A stretch of DNA of 41,362 bases from NCBI GenBank assembly GCA_016124585.1, contig WGNL01000003.1, forward strand, positions 1 to 41,362. The letters run 5' to 3'. The translations under genes and the position numbers were made by a program. The stretch is from Bacteroidota bacterium (GTDB lineage Bacteria; Bacteroidota; Bacteroidia; Chitinophagales; Saprospiraceae). The notes beneath the pieces are model-generated. The model was given only the letters and a program-made list of their open reading frames with translations, was not told the DNA's origin and searched no databases. Shown piece after piece: positions 8,281 through 17,548 of the stretch (positions are counted from its first letter, which is position 1; each line of letters starts with the position of its first letter).

Positions 8281-10440
8281 ATGGCTCTGATAGGAAAAAT
8301 TCGCAAACAAAGATGGTTGTTGATTGCAACGATAGCAGGAGCATTGTTTCTGTTCATCGGAATGTTGGCATTCGACAAATCAACTAGCAGCTTGCTTGGC
8401 AGTAGCAGAACCACGGTCGGCGAAATCGAAGGTCGTAAAATTGAGTACCGTGAGTTTGCTGGCACCCAAGAAATGCTCTATAAAAATTCGGGTAGCGATG
8501 GGTTCAGCGACCGTGCCTACCTCTGGAACTTCTACGTGGATGAGGCCATCGTGAAGAAAGAAGCTGATTGCATCGGTATTGGTGTTAGTAAGGCGGAACT
8601 TCTGGACCTTCAGTTCAGCGATGACGACTCCAAGCTAAGCCCGATCATTTCCAGCCGCTATCGCGACCAAGCTACCCAACAATTGGATAGGAAACAACTT
8701 GGACAATTGAAGGACATCGTCACTACTGGTAAGATTGATCAGATGATTAAGGACAACCAGTTGGTGCCTGACTTCAAATACCGCTGGGCACACCAAGAGA
8801 AAGAAATCGTCAAAGACCGCCTTCAGCGGAAAATGAGCAGCATGGTCGAAAAAGGGATGTACACCCCAACATGGTTGGCGGAAGTCATGGACATGGAGCA
8901 GACCCAAAAAGTTGACTTTCTGTATGTTCAAGTTCCTTTTTCTGAAATTGAGAACAAGGACGTGACGCTTTCCGATGAAGACTACAAGGCCTATTTCGAA
9001 GAAAACAAAGCCCAGTACAAGCAAAAAGAGGAAACTCGTAAATTGGAATATGTCGCATTTGATGTAAAGCCAACAGCCCAAGATTCAGCGGATATTCGGG
9101 GCGGCATCGAAAAGCTTTTGCCAAGTTTCAAGTCCACAGACAACGACACGGTATTCGTTGAAAATAACTACGGTACTTTGGACGGAGCCTACGTAAAGAA
9201 AAATGACCTCAACCCAGCAATTGCAGACTCAGTTTTCAGCATGCCTATTGGTGCGGTCTATGGTCCTTACCTCGAAGGCAACAGCTACAAAGCTGCCAAA
9301 ATGCTCGGCAGAAAATTGGTGCCAGACTCCGTGAAGGCACGCCACATTCTCCGCAGGGCTACTGATCAGGCATCTTTGATTGCTGCACAAAAAACAATTG
9401 ACAGCCTTAAAACCCTGATTGAGTCGGGTTCTGCCCGCTTTGACTCCCTAGCCGTTAAGTTCAGTGAGGACGGATCTGCTAGTAAGGGTGGCGACCTAGG
9501 CGTTTTCAAGCCAGGGGCTATGGTGAAAGAATTCAACGAAGTTTGCTTCTACCAAGCAGAAATTGGCAAAGTTTACGTTGCGGTTACGCAATTTGGTGTT
9601 CACCTTATCGAAGTGACACAGCGCTACGGTGGTGAAACTGGCGTTCGAGTGGCGTACATTTCACAGGATATTATCCCAAGCCAAGCCACACAGGATGCTG
9701 TTCGTGAAAAGGCACTCGAACTACAGGAAGAAAATAAAACACTGGAGTCGCTCCAGAAATCTGCTGCTGCCAAGGGACTTACGATTGAAACCTCACCAGC
9801 GCTCAAAGCCAATGATTACACCGTTGGCCCGCTCAGCGCCGGGCAAGGTAGCCGTGAGATGGTTCGCTGGGCATTTGGCAACGACCAAAATGTAGGTGAT
9901 GTGGAAAAAGGCGAAGTGTCACCACAAGTTTACAGTTTCCAAAACCAAGGCGAATTCTTCATCAATAAATACGTGGTTGCTGGTTTGAAATCCATCATTC
10001 CGGCTGGAACACCATCTTGGAAAGATGTAAAAGAAGAAATAGAGCCACAGGTGCTTAACCGAAAGAAGACCGAAATGGTCAAACAACAAACGCAGGGCAA
10101 GGATTTGGCTTCCATCGCTGCCCAATACAGCGTTCAAGTGGACACAGCACAGGCCGTATCATTCGCCTCTGCCTTCATGCCAAAAGCTGGTGGAGCAGAG
10201 CCGAAAGTAGTGGCAGCTGCCTTCAAAGCTGACCTCAACAAGGTTACTGGACCGGTTCAAGGTAACACAGGTATCTTCGTTCTATCGACTATCAACAAGA
10301 CGCCGGGTACTAGTTCTGGCAATATTGCCCAGATACGTCAGCAAAACCAGATGACCTCACGCAGTGCGGCAAGAAATGGCCTGATTCAGACCCTTCGGGA
10401 AAAAGCCGATGTAGAGGACCATCGCTCCAATTTCTTCTGA
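8281..10440 (+). CDS. PpiD-like periplasmic peptidyl-prolyl isomerase
   Basis: Inner-membrane-anchored foldase that assists folding of exported proteins. An N-terminal membrane anchor (about residues 12-31, WLLIATIAGALFLFIGMLAF) is followed by a SurA-N-like chaperone region. A parvulin rotamase domain lies at about 350-450, recognisable by VKARHILRR, SKGGDLGVFKPGAMV and TQFGVHLIEV. A second, degenerate rotamase-like and C-terminal region continues to residue 719. Length and order match PpiD/SurA-N proteins of Bacteroidota. Its own promoter is at 8064, and a 25-bp hairpin lies between it and the convergent aminotransferase gene. It may help the many exported and T9SS proteins encoded nearby, but that is inference. 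Confidence 0.85.
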   Translation: MALIGKIRKQRWLLIATIAGALFLFIGMLAFDKSTSSLLGSSRTTVGEIEGRKIEYREFAGTQEMLYKNSGSDGFSDRAYLWNFYVDEAIVKKEADCIGIGVSKAELLDLQFSDDDSKLSPIISSRYRDQATQQLDRKQLGQLKDIVTTGKIDQMIKDNQLVPDFKYRWAHQEKEIVKDRLQRKMSSMVEKGMYTPTWLAEVMDMEQTQKVDFLYVQVPFSEIENKDVTLSDEDYKAYFEENKAQYKQKEETRKLEYVAFDVKPTAQDSADIRGGIEKLLPSFKSTDNDTVFVENNYGTLDGAYVKKNDLNPAIADSVFSMPIGAVYGPYLEGNSYKAAKMLGRKLVPDSVKARHILRRATDQASLIAAQKTIDSLKTLIESGSARFDSLAVKFSEDGSASKGGDLGVFKPGAMVKEFNEVCFYQAEIGKVYVAVTQFGVHLIEVTQRYGGETGVRVAYISQDIIPSQATQDAVREKALELQEENKTLESLQKSAAAKGLTIETSPALKANDYTVGPLSAGQGSREMVRWAFGNDQNVGDVEKGEVSPQVYSFQNQGEFFINKYVVAGLKSIIPAGTPSWKDVKEEIEPQVLNRKKTEMVKQQTQGKDLASIAAQYSVQVDTAQAVSFASAFMPKAGGAEPKVVAAAFKADLNKVTGPVQGNTGIFVLSTINKTPGTSSGNIAQIRQQNQMTSRSAARNGLIQTLREKADVEDHRSNFF

Positions 10441-10455
10441 AAAAATTGGATTTTG

Positions 10456-10509
10456 CCTACAACGAGAAAGGGCTTCGCAGCACACTGCGAAGCCCTTTCT
10501 CGTTGTAGG
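10456..10509. terminator. 25-bp perfect hairpin between convergent genes
   Basis: Perfect inverted repeat: the left arm 10456-10480 and the right arm 10485-10509 pair over 25 bp around a CACA loop, with the core AAAGGGCTTCGCAG / CTGCGAAGCCCTTT. It sits 15 bp after one stop codon and 16 bp from the other, so it can serve as a bidirectional terminator. It is much longer than the other terminators in the window. Confidence 0.75.
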
Positions 10510-10525
10510 GGTTTAAAAAATCAAA

Positions 10526-11719
10526 TCAACCAGCGGAAAATTTATCAATCGCAGTTACTATTACCTCACATGCCATCCGGATTTCTTCTTCTGAAATAGT
10601 CAAAGGTGGTGCGATGCGGAGGCTTCGCTCGTTGAACAAGAACCAGTCAGTGATGACGCCATTGGCTACACACTCTCCAATGATTTTGCTGAGCAATGGA
10701 AACTCTCCTACCTCCACGGCCATCAGTAGGCCTGCGCTACGCACCTCTTGGATGGCAGGGTGCACGAGCAGCTTGCGGAAGAGTGTCTCTTTTTCCCGCA
10801 CATTTCCCCAGCATTTGGTTTCGGTCAAAAAACGCAGCGTGGCTAATGCCGCAGCACAACTAACTGGATGCCCGCCAAAGGTGGTGATATGCCCCAGCGG
10901 AGGCTCTTGCCCCAGTACCTGCATCAATTCCTTTGAACCGATGAATGCCCCGATTGGCATTCCCCCGCCCATGCCCTTGGCCAGCAGCAATACATCTGGC
11001 GTGGCACCGAGTTGCTCGAAAGCCCAGAGTGAGCCCGTTCGTCCATAACCAACCTGTATTTCGTCGAAAATCAACAAACTTCCCATGTCCGTGCAGCGTT
11101 TCCGGAGTTTTTTCAGATAAGCATTTTGGGGTAAACGAACCCCTGCTTCGGCCTGCACTGGTTCAATTATGACACAGGCTGTCTGCGGACCAATTTTTTC
11201 CAAATCCGCTTCCTCATTGAAATTGATATGCCGGATACCGGGCAAAAGTGGGTGGTAGCCTTGTGTAAAAAAACTGGGAGACATGAGACTTGCTGCGCCT
11301 TGGGTGCTACCATGATAAGCTTCCCGGCAAGCGATGATTTCGGCGCGGCCAGTATAGCGTTTGGCCAGTTTCATAGCTCCTTCAGTGGCCTCACTGCCTG
11401 AGTTGGTGAAATAAACGCAGTTCAGATGCGGCGGTAAATGAGCGGCAAGCAAGCTAGCCAGTTCTACTTGTGAAGAAAGCACATACTCGCCATAAACCAG
11501 GGTATGCAGGTAACGGTCGGTTTGAGACTTTACAGCATCCACCACGTCAGGATGCCGATGCCCCAGTACACTGACGCTGATGCCTGCGATGAGGTCGAGG
11601 TAACGCTTGCCTGTCGTATCATAGAGGAAGCTGCCCTCCGCCCGCTCAATTTCGAGGAGCATGGGAATGTCGCTGGTTTGGGCGAGGTGTTGGAGGAACT
11701 GCTGGCGAAGGGTGGACAT
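10526..11719 (-). CDS. class III PLP-dependent aminotransferase (acetylornithine/ornithine type)
   Basis: Pyridoxal-phosphate enzyme of fold type I, class III. It shows the PLP-site features NSGSEATEGAMKLAKRYTG, the REAYHGSTQGA substrate loop, the EPVQAEAGV motif, IFDEIQVGYGRTG (the Asp binds the PLP ring) and the Schiff-base lysine K248 in LAKGMGGGMPIGAF. This pattern fits acetylornithine or ornithine aminotransferases and related omega-aminotransferases; the exact substrate cannot be fixed from sequence. The frame runs upstream to 11872, but the ATG at 11719 (MSTLRQQFLQHLAQ) is the natural start, since the extension is low-quality sequence without homologous features. No arginine or proline pathway genes are adjacent. 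Confidence 0.85.
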   Translation of the reverse strand: MSTLRQQFLQHLAQTSDIPMLLEIERAEGSFLYDTTGKRYLDLIAGISVSVLGHRHPDVVDAVKSQTDRYLHTLVYGEYVLSSQVELASLLAAHLPPHLNCVYFTNSGSEATEGAMKLAKRYTGRAEIIACREAYHGSTQGAASLMSPSFFTQGYHPLLPGIRHINFNEEADLEKIGPQTACVIIEPVQAEAGVRLPQNAYLKKLRKRCTDMGSLLIFDEIQVGYGRTGSLWAFEQLGATPDVLLLAKGMGGGMPIGAFIGSKELMQVLGQEPPLGHITTFGGHPVSCAAALATLRFLTETKCWGNVREKETLFRKLLVHPAIQEVRSAGLLMAVEVGEFPLLSKIIGECVANGVITDWFLFNERSLRIAPPLTISEEEIRMACEVIVTAIDKFSAG

Positions 11720-12101
11720 TGTACTTGGAATTGAAATTTGATGGAAATTTGGAAAATATAGGGCGGTTATGCCCGTTTTGGAATTTATGCTACGGTTTTT
11801 ATTAGAATTTTGCCAAAAATACGGCGAAAAGCCAAAGTTGAGATGGGGGGATTGAATTTGAAAATACATCAAATGCTATAATCCAAGACAGCATATACTT
11901 CGCAAATTCATTGACTAGAACTAAAACTTGGGTTGTTTTACTGTGTTTTGGGCGATGGATAAAACTTTTCGGAAGCTTGAAAGTTCTTGTGAAATGCCAA
12001 AAATGGCAGTTGCATGCTTGGTATTTCAAGTTTTTTATCGAGAACAAAAAACATATTTCTAACCTAATTACACCACCACCTGATTGAAGAAATTGCAATT
12101 T
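11720..12101. other. intergenic spacer between divergent genes, nothing firm
   Basis: 382 bp upstream of both the aminotransferase (minus) and the DUF5686 gene (plus). A near-consensus TATATTTT lies on the minus strand around 11755-11762 and may be the aminotransferase -7 element. No RNA gene or small ORF with recognisable features was seen, and I could not place a promoter for the plus-strand gene. Confidence 0.4.
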
Positions 12102-14699
12102 ATGAATTTTACCAACTTAAAAAATCATTTGATTTTCAGCCTGTTTTTACTGCTGTTTTCAGTTCCTGCTTTCGCCCAAAAATTGACCTCTGTCAAAGGG
12201 AAAGTGATTGACAAAGACACGAAGGAGCCTGTACCATTTGCAACTGTTGCTTTCAAAGGTACTACTGTAGGCACTACCACCGATCTTGATGGCCTTTATG
12301 AACTGGACGCAAAAATTGCTAGCTCACAATTGGAGGTGGCAAGCTTGGGCTATGAAACTAAGCTGATTCCAGTGTCAATGGGGCAAAAACAGGTCATTGA
12401 TGTTGAGCTTGAATCAACCGCACTTCAGATTAAAGAAGTAGTTGTAAGCGCTAAAAAGGAACGCTACAGAAAAAAGGACAATCCCGCCGTCGAGCTGATG
12501 CGGCATGTAATCGAAAACAAAGAAAAGAACCGTTTGGAGGCAGAGGATTTTTACGAGGTAGATAAGTACGAAAAAGTAGAATTTGATATTAACAATTTTG
12601 ATACAGAGGCCTTGCGGAAGCGTAAGGCTTTCAAGAATTACCAGTTTATCCTAGACCATGTGGATACGTCCGAGGTGAATGGCAAGACTTTTCTGCCGTT
12701 TTTCATACAGGAAATGTCATCGAAAATCTTTTATAGAAGAGACCCTGAAGGACGCAAGGAACACCGGTATGGTATCAAGATCACCAGCATGAAAGAATAT
12801 GTGGATGATAAGGACCTGACGGACATGACAGAGGTGCTTTACCAAAAAGTAAATCTTTATGAAAACAATATCCGCTTGTTGGATTTGGACTTTACCAGTC
12901 CGTTGAGCAGTACCGCAATTTCCTTCTATCGATTTTATATAATGGATTCAACTGCTACGCTCAATGGGGTGCCCGTAACTAAAATATCATTTTATCCAAA
13001 CAATGACCAGAATATAGCTTTCAAAGGTGACCTATTTATTACCCGGGGTGATACTGCTACATTAGCCTTGGTGAAGGCAGACCTTGGCATTACCCGCCAT
13101 ATCAACGTAAATTTTGTGCAGGATTTACGCTTGAAGCAAGAGTTCGAGCAACTCGAAAACGGCATGTGGGCTCGCAAGGAAGACCAAGTGGTGATGGACT
13201 TTGCCATTACCAAGAAAGGCTCTGGCTTTTATGGCACACGCACGGCTTCTTATGAGGATTACCTGCTGCACCAGCCCCGCCCTGATAGCATGTATGCTGG
13301 CTCAGAAAAAATAATCGAAGTAGATAATGTGTACGGCAAAGATGAAGCCTTTTGGCAAAAAGCCCGCCACACGCCGCTGACGGAGAAGGAGCAAGGTATT
13401 TACCAAATGATTGATACCATTCAAGGGATGCCCAGCTTCAAGCGAACTATGAGCATTTTGGGGCTGCTTTTCACAGGCTACAAAGCGTTCGGGCCAGTGG
13501 ACATTGGGCCTATTGCCAATTTTTACAGCTTCAACCCAGTAGAAGGAACCCGCTTTAAATTTGGTGGAGAGACCAATTTGAAATTCAACAAAAAATTCAG
13601 CATTGGCGGCTATGGGGCTTATGGCTTGAAAGACAAGGAATTTAAGTATGCAGGCTTTGCCACGTACTCCTTCCGAGATGATTTTAAGCAGAACCCCAAG
13701 CACTATTTGAAGGCTATTTACCAAAAGGAAGTGAGCCTCGTCGGGCAGATTTTGGTGCTCAACAGCCCTGATAATTTCTTCCTCTCCTTCCAACGTGGTA
13801 CTCGTGACAGGATGCTTTTGTTGAACAAAATACAGGGGGAATACTTTCTGGAAACAGATAACCACTTAAGTTACCAACTCACCTACACCAATACCCGCAA
13901 CCAAAAATACGGTACTACGGATTTTGCCTACTTTAGGAAGGATGATGAAATGCGGGTGGACACGCTGCATTCGAGTGAATTTACCACCAGTGACGTAGGC
14001 TTGACACTCCGTTGGGCTCCCAATGAACAATACCTCCAAGGCCGCACCTACCGGACGCAGCTTTTCAACAAATACCCGATTTTAACCCTAAAACTGAATG
14101 CCGGAATCAAAGGGCTAGGCGGAGACTACGCCTACCAAAGCGCATCGTTGAATATCGTGAAACGCTTTTACTTGTCGTTCCTCGGTGTGACCAGGATGGA
14201 CTTTGAAGCTGGTAAAATCTGGGGCAACGGGGTGCCTTATTTTCTGCTCAATTTGCCGAAGGCCAACCAAACCTACACCTACCGAACCAACTCGTTCAAC
14301 ATGATGAACTATCAGGAATTCGTGAACGACCAATATGCTTTCATCATGCTGGAGCACAATTTCAACGGCTGGATATTCAACAAAATACCGCTGCTGCGCA
14401 AACTGAAACTGCGGGAAGCGATTACGTTCAAGGCGATTTACGGCGGCCTGTCTGACAGCAATAACCCCGACAAGCATCCTGAGTATATCCAATTCCAGAA
14501 TGATGAGAATGGCAACCGGGTAAACTATACTTTGGAAAATGAGCCTTATATTGAAGGGGGTGTTTCCGTAGGAAATATTTTCAAAGTGCTTCGGTTTGAC
14601 CTGTTACGCCGTTTCAATTACCTTGACAATCCTGAAGTTCCACACATGTTTGGTGTGAAAGGATTGGGTTTACGTTTCAGGTTTCAAGCGTCCTTCTAG
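12102..14699 (+). CDS. DUF5686 family outer-membrane protein with carboxypeptidase-regulatory domain
   Basis: 865 residues. A signal peptide ending in VPAFAQ is followed by a carboxypeptidase-D-regulatory-like beta-sandwich (about 30-115: GKVIDKDTKEPVPFATVAFKG, then TTDLDGLYEL), as in TonB-linked outer-membrane proteins. The central DUF5686 region (LRKRKAFKNYQFILDHVDTS, FLPFFIQEMSSKIFYRR) leads into a C-terminal half rich in amphipathic strands that ends in LGLRFRFQASF, a barrel-type terminal strand with aromatic last residue. No TonB box or plug is evident. The TTG at 12084 would add six residues; the ATG at 12102 is preferred because it begins the signal peptide. The function is unknown; it lies on the outer membrane by inference. 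Confidence 0.85.
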   Translation: MNFTNLKNHLIFSLFLLLFSVPAFAQKLTSVKGKVIDKDTKEPVPFATVAFKGTTVGTTTDLDGLYELDAKIASSQLEVASLGYETKLIPVSMGQKQVIDVELESTALQIKEVVVSAKKERYRKKDNPAVELMRHVIENKEKNRLEAEDFYEVDKYEKVEFDINNFDTEALRKRKAFKNYQFILDHVDTSEVNGKTFLPFFIQEMSSKIFYRRDPEGRKEHRYGIKITSMKEYVDDKDLTDMTEVLYQKVNLYENNIRLLDLDFTSPLSSTAISFYRFYIMDSTATLNGVPVTKISFYPNNDQNIAFKGDLFITRGDTATLALVKADLGITRHINVNFVQDLRLKQEFEQLENGMWARKEDQVVMDFAITKKGSGFYGTRTASYEDYLLHQPRPDSMYAGSEKIIEVDNVYGKDEAFWQKARHTPLTEKEQGIYQMIDTIQGMPSFKRTMSILGLLFTGYKAFGPVDIGPIANFYSFNPVEGTRFKFGGETNLKFNKKFSIGGYGAYGLKDKEFKYAGFATYSFRDDFKQNPKHYLKAIYQKEVSLVGQILVLNSPDNFFLSFQRGTRDRMLLLNKIQGEYFLETDNHLSYQLTYTNTRNQKYGTTDFAYFRKDDEMRVDTLHSSEFTTSDVGLTLRWAPNEQYLQGRTYRTQLFNKYPILTLKLNAGIKGLGGDYAYQSASLNIVKRFYLSFLGVTRMDFEAGKIWGNGVPYFLLNLPKANQTYTYRTNSFNMMNYQEFVNDQYAFIMLEHNFNGWIFNKIPLLRKLKLREAITFKAIYGGLSDSNNPDKHPEYIQFQNDENGNRVNYTLENEPYIEGGVSVGNIFKVLRFDLLRRFNYLDNPEVPHMFGVKGLGLRFRFQASF

Positions 14700-14737
14700 G
14701 CAGGGTAGATTTTGCGGTTTTTCAATAAATCACTCCC

Positions 14738-14765
14738 TTGTGCAGCATAGATACTGCTATTTTTG
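14738..14765 (+). promoter_or_regulatory. promoter of the CDP-alcohol phosphatidyltransferase gene
   Basis: TTG (14738-14740), 17-nt spacer, TATTTTTG (14758-14765). Transcription would begin near 14771, only about 8 nt before the ATG at 14779, which favours translation from the second ATG at 14818. Confidence 0.5.
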
Positions 14766-14817
14766 TTAAGAAAAACGGATGGGAGCAATGGCGCTTCCGT
14801 CCAAAGCGAAAGCGACT

Positions 14818-15528
14818 ATGAGCGAAAACCTACTAAAAAAATATGGACAGCCGCTGGTTTATCGGGTTATCAACCCACTAATTGAGTTGCTGGTGCGGTG
14901 GAAGGTAAAGCCCAACACCATCACCACTATCGGATTGGTCATCAATACGTTTGCCACTGTAATCTTAATTTTTGGTGGCGAATACGGTGAGCGTACTGAC
15001 CACTCTTACATCGGCTGGGCGGGTGTTGTGATACTTTTTGCGGGGCTTTTTGATATGATAGATGGTCGCTTGGCAAGGGTCGGGCACATGACCTCTACCT
15101 ATGGTGCACTTTACGATTCGGTATTGGACAGGTATAGCGAGCTAATCATGTTCTTGGGAATTTGCTGGTATTTGGTAGCACAGAGTTATTTCCTAAGTTC
15201 TTTGTTTGCTTTCATTGCCCTTATTGGTTCGCTCATGGTAAGCTATATCCGAGCTAGGGCAGAGAGTTTAGGTGCAACGGCAGATGTGGGCATCATGCAG
15301 CGCCCAGAACGCATCATCATTATTGGAGTATCTGCGATCGCTTGCGGAATCTACTCATCTTTGGGTGGCAGTGAAGTGAAAATTACAGTGGACTGGTTGC
15401 CGATTCCACTTTTTGAAACCATCACTATTTTCACCTTTCCGCTCATGGTTATGGCCGTATTGACCAATATTACAGCGCTTAGAAGGCTGGTGCACAGCAA
15501 AAAAGAATTGGAGCAAAAAGAAAAATAA
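14818..15528 (+). CDS. CDP-alcohol phosphatidyltransferase
   Basis: Integral-membrane enzyme that transfers a phosphatidyl group from a CDP-lipid to an alcohol in phospholipid synthesis. The full family signature D-G-x2-A-R-x8-G-x3-D-x3-D is present (DGRLARVGHMTSTYGALYDS followed by VLD). About six membrane segments are visible, starting with ITTIGLVINTFATVILIFGG. An in-frame ATG at 14779 would add MGAMALPSKAKAT; I chose 14818 (MSENLLKKYGQPL) because the promoter leaves almost no leader for the first ATG. The acceptor alcohol (glycerol phosphate, inositol phosphate or other) cannot be read from the sequence. The DUF4833 gene begins 41 bp downstream and may be co-transcribed. Confidence 0.85.
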   Translation: MSENLLKKYGQPLVYRVINPLIELLVRWKVKPNTITTIGLVINTFATVILIFGGEYGERTDHSYIGWAGVVILFAGLFDMIDGRLARVGHMTSTYGALYDSVLDRYSELIMFLGICWYLVAQSYFLSSLFAFIALIGSLMVSYIRARAESLGATADVGIMQRPERIIIIGVSAIACGIYSSLGGSEVKITVDWLPIPLFETITIFTFPLMVMAVLTNITALRRLVHSKKELEQKEK

Positions 15529-15569
15529 TTTCAAGGATTGTTATTTTCGTTTTCACCTTAGCTAAATAA

Positions 15570-16142
15570 ATGACCAAACGCATATTATTCCTCACTATCG
15601 TATTTGCTGGCATAATGGTTATGCCGATCTTTGCACAGGGCACTGCCAAATCAGGTCCAATGTCGCTGTTGAGCCGCCCTGCTGACTTCCCGACCCCGCC
15701 CAAAACGGCCAAGTCACTATTTTTTATACAAAGGAATAAGAACAAAAACACCATCGTGTACGATGCGAACCTGGTGTCCGGCAAGCTCAACCAATCCAAC
15801 CCAATCGACGCCTATTGGCTACGCTACGGTAGCACTGGGGAGCGCAAGGAACTGACTTGGGCGCAAAGCACTTTCGCCTACGGTTTCAGCAGTAAAAAAG
15901 ATGGCACTGGCAGTGGTTTTTACATCACCTTGACAGCCTACAACAAGCGTAAAATACATCTGCAAATTGACGCAAACGGCGAACCCATCGCTACGATGAC
16001 CATCAACGGGAAGCTTTGTAAATTGAGCCATATCTGGGTTTTTGCCGATGATCAAAGCAGTTGGCCAACAGTTTACCATGTGGACCTGCACGGAACAGAA
16101 CTGGCGACTGGCAAAAAGCAGTCGGAACGTATCCAGAACTAA
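15570..16142 (+). CDS. DUF4833 domain exported protein
   Basis: 190 residues with a signal peptide (LTIVFAGIMVMPIFAQ). The mature protein carries the DUF4833 pattern: SLFFIQRNKNKNTIVYDANL, then NPIDAYWLRY and a later beta-rich stretch GKLCKLSHIWVFADD with a terminal HVDLHGTELATGK. Family function is unknown; members are exported and often found near lipid-metabolism genes in Bacteroidota, which is consistent with its position 41 bp behind a phosphatidyltransferase. Probably a two-gene operon. No catalytic motif is recognisable. Confidence 0.8.
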   Translation: MTKRILFLTIVFAGIMVMPIFAQGTAKSGPMSLLSRPADFPTPPKTAKSLFFIQRNKNKNTIVYDANLVSGKLNQSNPIDAYWLRYGSTGERKELTWAQSTFAYGFSSKKDGTGSGFYITLTAYNKRKIHLQIDANGEPIATMTINGKLCKLSHIWVFADDQSSWPTVYHVDLHGTELATGKKQSERIQN

Positions 16143-16267
16143 TTCGTCCAAATCTGACACCTGTCAAACTCCCATTTTAAAAGGAAATATTAGCTTCTTG
16201 AAAATTAGCAACCAAGTTGGCGTGCTTTGTTTGGATATTTGCCCGAACAATTTTCAATAAGTAGCGA

Positions 16268-17506
16268 ATGGCCACACCCTACAGCGAAATACTTTCGCAA
16301 ACAGAGCAATATTTGACTGATTTTTTTCAAAAAAAAATCAGTGCGGAATACGTTTTTCACGATTTCAACCACACCCAAGGCGTCTTAGAAGCAGTAATTG
16401 AGCTTGGTACTGGCAACAACCTAGACGAACGAGAGCTTCAATTGCTTCAGCTCGCAGCCTGGTTCCATGACAGTGGCTATGACCAAGGCCCCGAGGGGCA
16501 CGAGGAGCGCAGTTGTCGCTACGCTGTTGGATTCCTCTCCAAGTTCGACCTACCAGATCAAGACCTTGACCTCATCACCCGCTGCATCATGGCCACCCGC
16601 CTGCCTTTCAAGCCCAAGGATCTATTGGAGGAAATCATGTGCGATGCCGACCTCAGCCACCTCGGCAAGCAGAGCTACTGGGATCGGACAGGCCGCCTTC
16701 GACAAGAACTGCTGCTGACCCGTGGCAAAATGATGACCGAACAGGATTGGGTTCAGTTCGAGTTGGATTTCATGAACAACCATCGCTACTTTACCACTAT
16801 CGCCGAGGAACTTTATAACCCCCGCAAACTGAAGCATATCAAGCAATTGCGCAAGCAAGAATTTCGATTGAACCCTGCTGGTGTAGCTTCGGTGGACGAC
16901 CTTGCCCGCAAGGACAAGGGAAAAAAGGGACTGACTAAATTGGAAGCGAAGGCGGCAAAAAAGGAATTGCAACTGCGAGAATCTGAAATCGGTAGGGGCG
17001 TGGAAACCATGTACCGAACCACCTATCGCACGCATATAAACCTCAGTGGCATGGCGGACAGTAAAGCGAACATCATGCTCAGTGTTAACGCCATCGTGAT
17101 TTCGGTTTCAATTCCTCAGTTTCTCTCGCGTATGGAGGAGCATCCGCACATCATCGTGCCAGCCATCCTACTCTTGGTGGTTTGCATAACGGCAATGGTT
17201 CTAGCCACGCTTTCAACTAGGCCAAAAATTACGGAAGGAAAAATTACAAAAGAGGCCATCGAGGCCAAGACTGCCAACCTGCTTTTCTTTGGGAATTTTC
17301 ACAATATGAGATTGGATGAGTACCATTGGGGCATGATGCAAATGATTCGAGACAAGGAATTTCTGTACACTGCCATGACCAAAGACCTGTACTTTTTGGG
17401 AGTAGTGTTGGCCAAAAAATACCGCTATCTCACATACTGCTACAATGTTTTTATGTACGGAATGATAGCGGTTGTGCTGATTTTTGTGGTGACTTTCTTG
17501 GTGTAA
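16268..17506 (+). CDS. HD phosphohydrolase fused to a Pycsar-type membrane effector domain
   Basis: Two-part protein of 412 residues. Residues 1-200 form an HD metal-dependent phosphohydrolase: H35 (HDFNHT), H67-D68 (AAWFHDSGYD), H78-E79 (GHEERS) and D126 (CDADLSHLG) are candidate ligands. A charged linker (about 205-240) leads to residues 243-412, which match the PycTM domain (formerly DUF5706): ADSKANIMLSVNAIVISVSI, a membrane segment at about 295-315, the NLLFFGNFHNM signature and a final membrane helix at about 390-411. PycTM is the membrane-damaging effector of Pycsar anti-phage systems, normally triggered by cCMP or cUMP. No pyrimidine cyclase is encoded nearby. The HD part could hydrolyse a nucleotide signal. 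A hairpin at 17513 follows. Confidence 0.85.
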   Translation: MATPYSEILSQTEQYLTDFFQKKISAEYVFHDFNHTQGVLEAVIELGTGNNLDERELQLLQLAAWFHDSGYDQGPEGHEERSCRYAVGFLSKFDLPDQDLDLITRCIMATRLPFKPKDLLEEIMCDADLSHLGKQSYWDRTGRLRQELLLTRGKMMTEQDWVQFELDFMNNHRYFTTIAEELYNPRKLKHIKQLRKQEFRLNPAGVASVDDLARKDKGKKGLTKLEAKAAKKELQLRESEIGRGVETMYRTTYRTHINLSGMADSKANIMLSVNAIVISVSIPQFLSRMEEHPHIIVPAILLLVVCITAMVLATLSTRPKITEGKITKEAIEAKTANLLFFGNFHNMRLDEYHWGMMQMIRDKEFLYTAMTKDLYFLGVVLAKKYRYLTYCYNVFMYGMIAVVLIFVVTFLV

Positions 17507-17512
17507 AAAATG

Positions 17513-17537
17513 GGCAGTGGGCACCCTGCCCACTGCC
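17513..17537. terminator. hairpin between convergent genes
   Basis: Stem GGCAGTGGGCA / TGCCCACTGCC with a CCC loop, preceded by an A6 run. It lies between the HD-PycTM gene and the convergent SnoaL gene and can terminate both. Confidence 0.7.
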
Positions 17538-17548
17538 GCAGGCTGATT

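Noticed and set aside
11720-12101. Possible small RNA or riboswitch before the DUF5686 gene
   Set aside because: No conserved riboswitch core or terminator-like pair could be recognised by eye.
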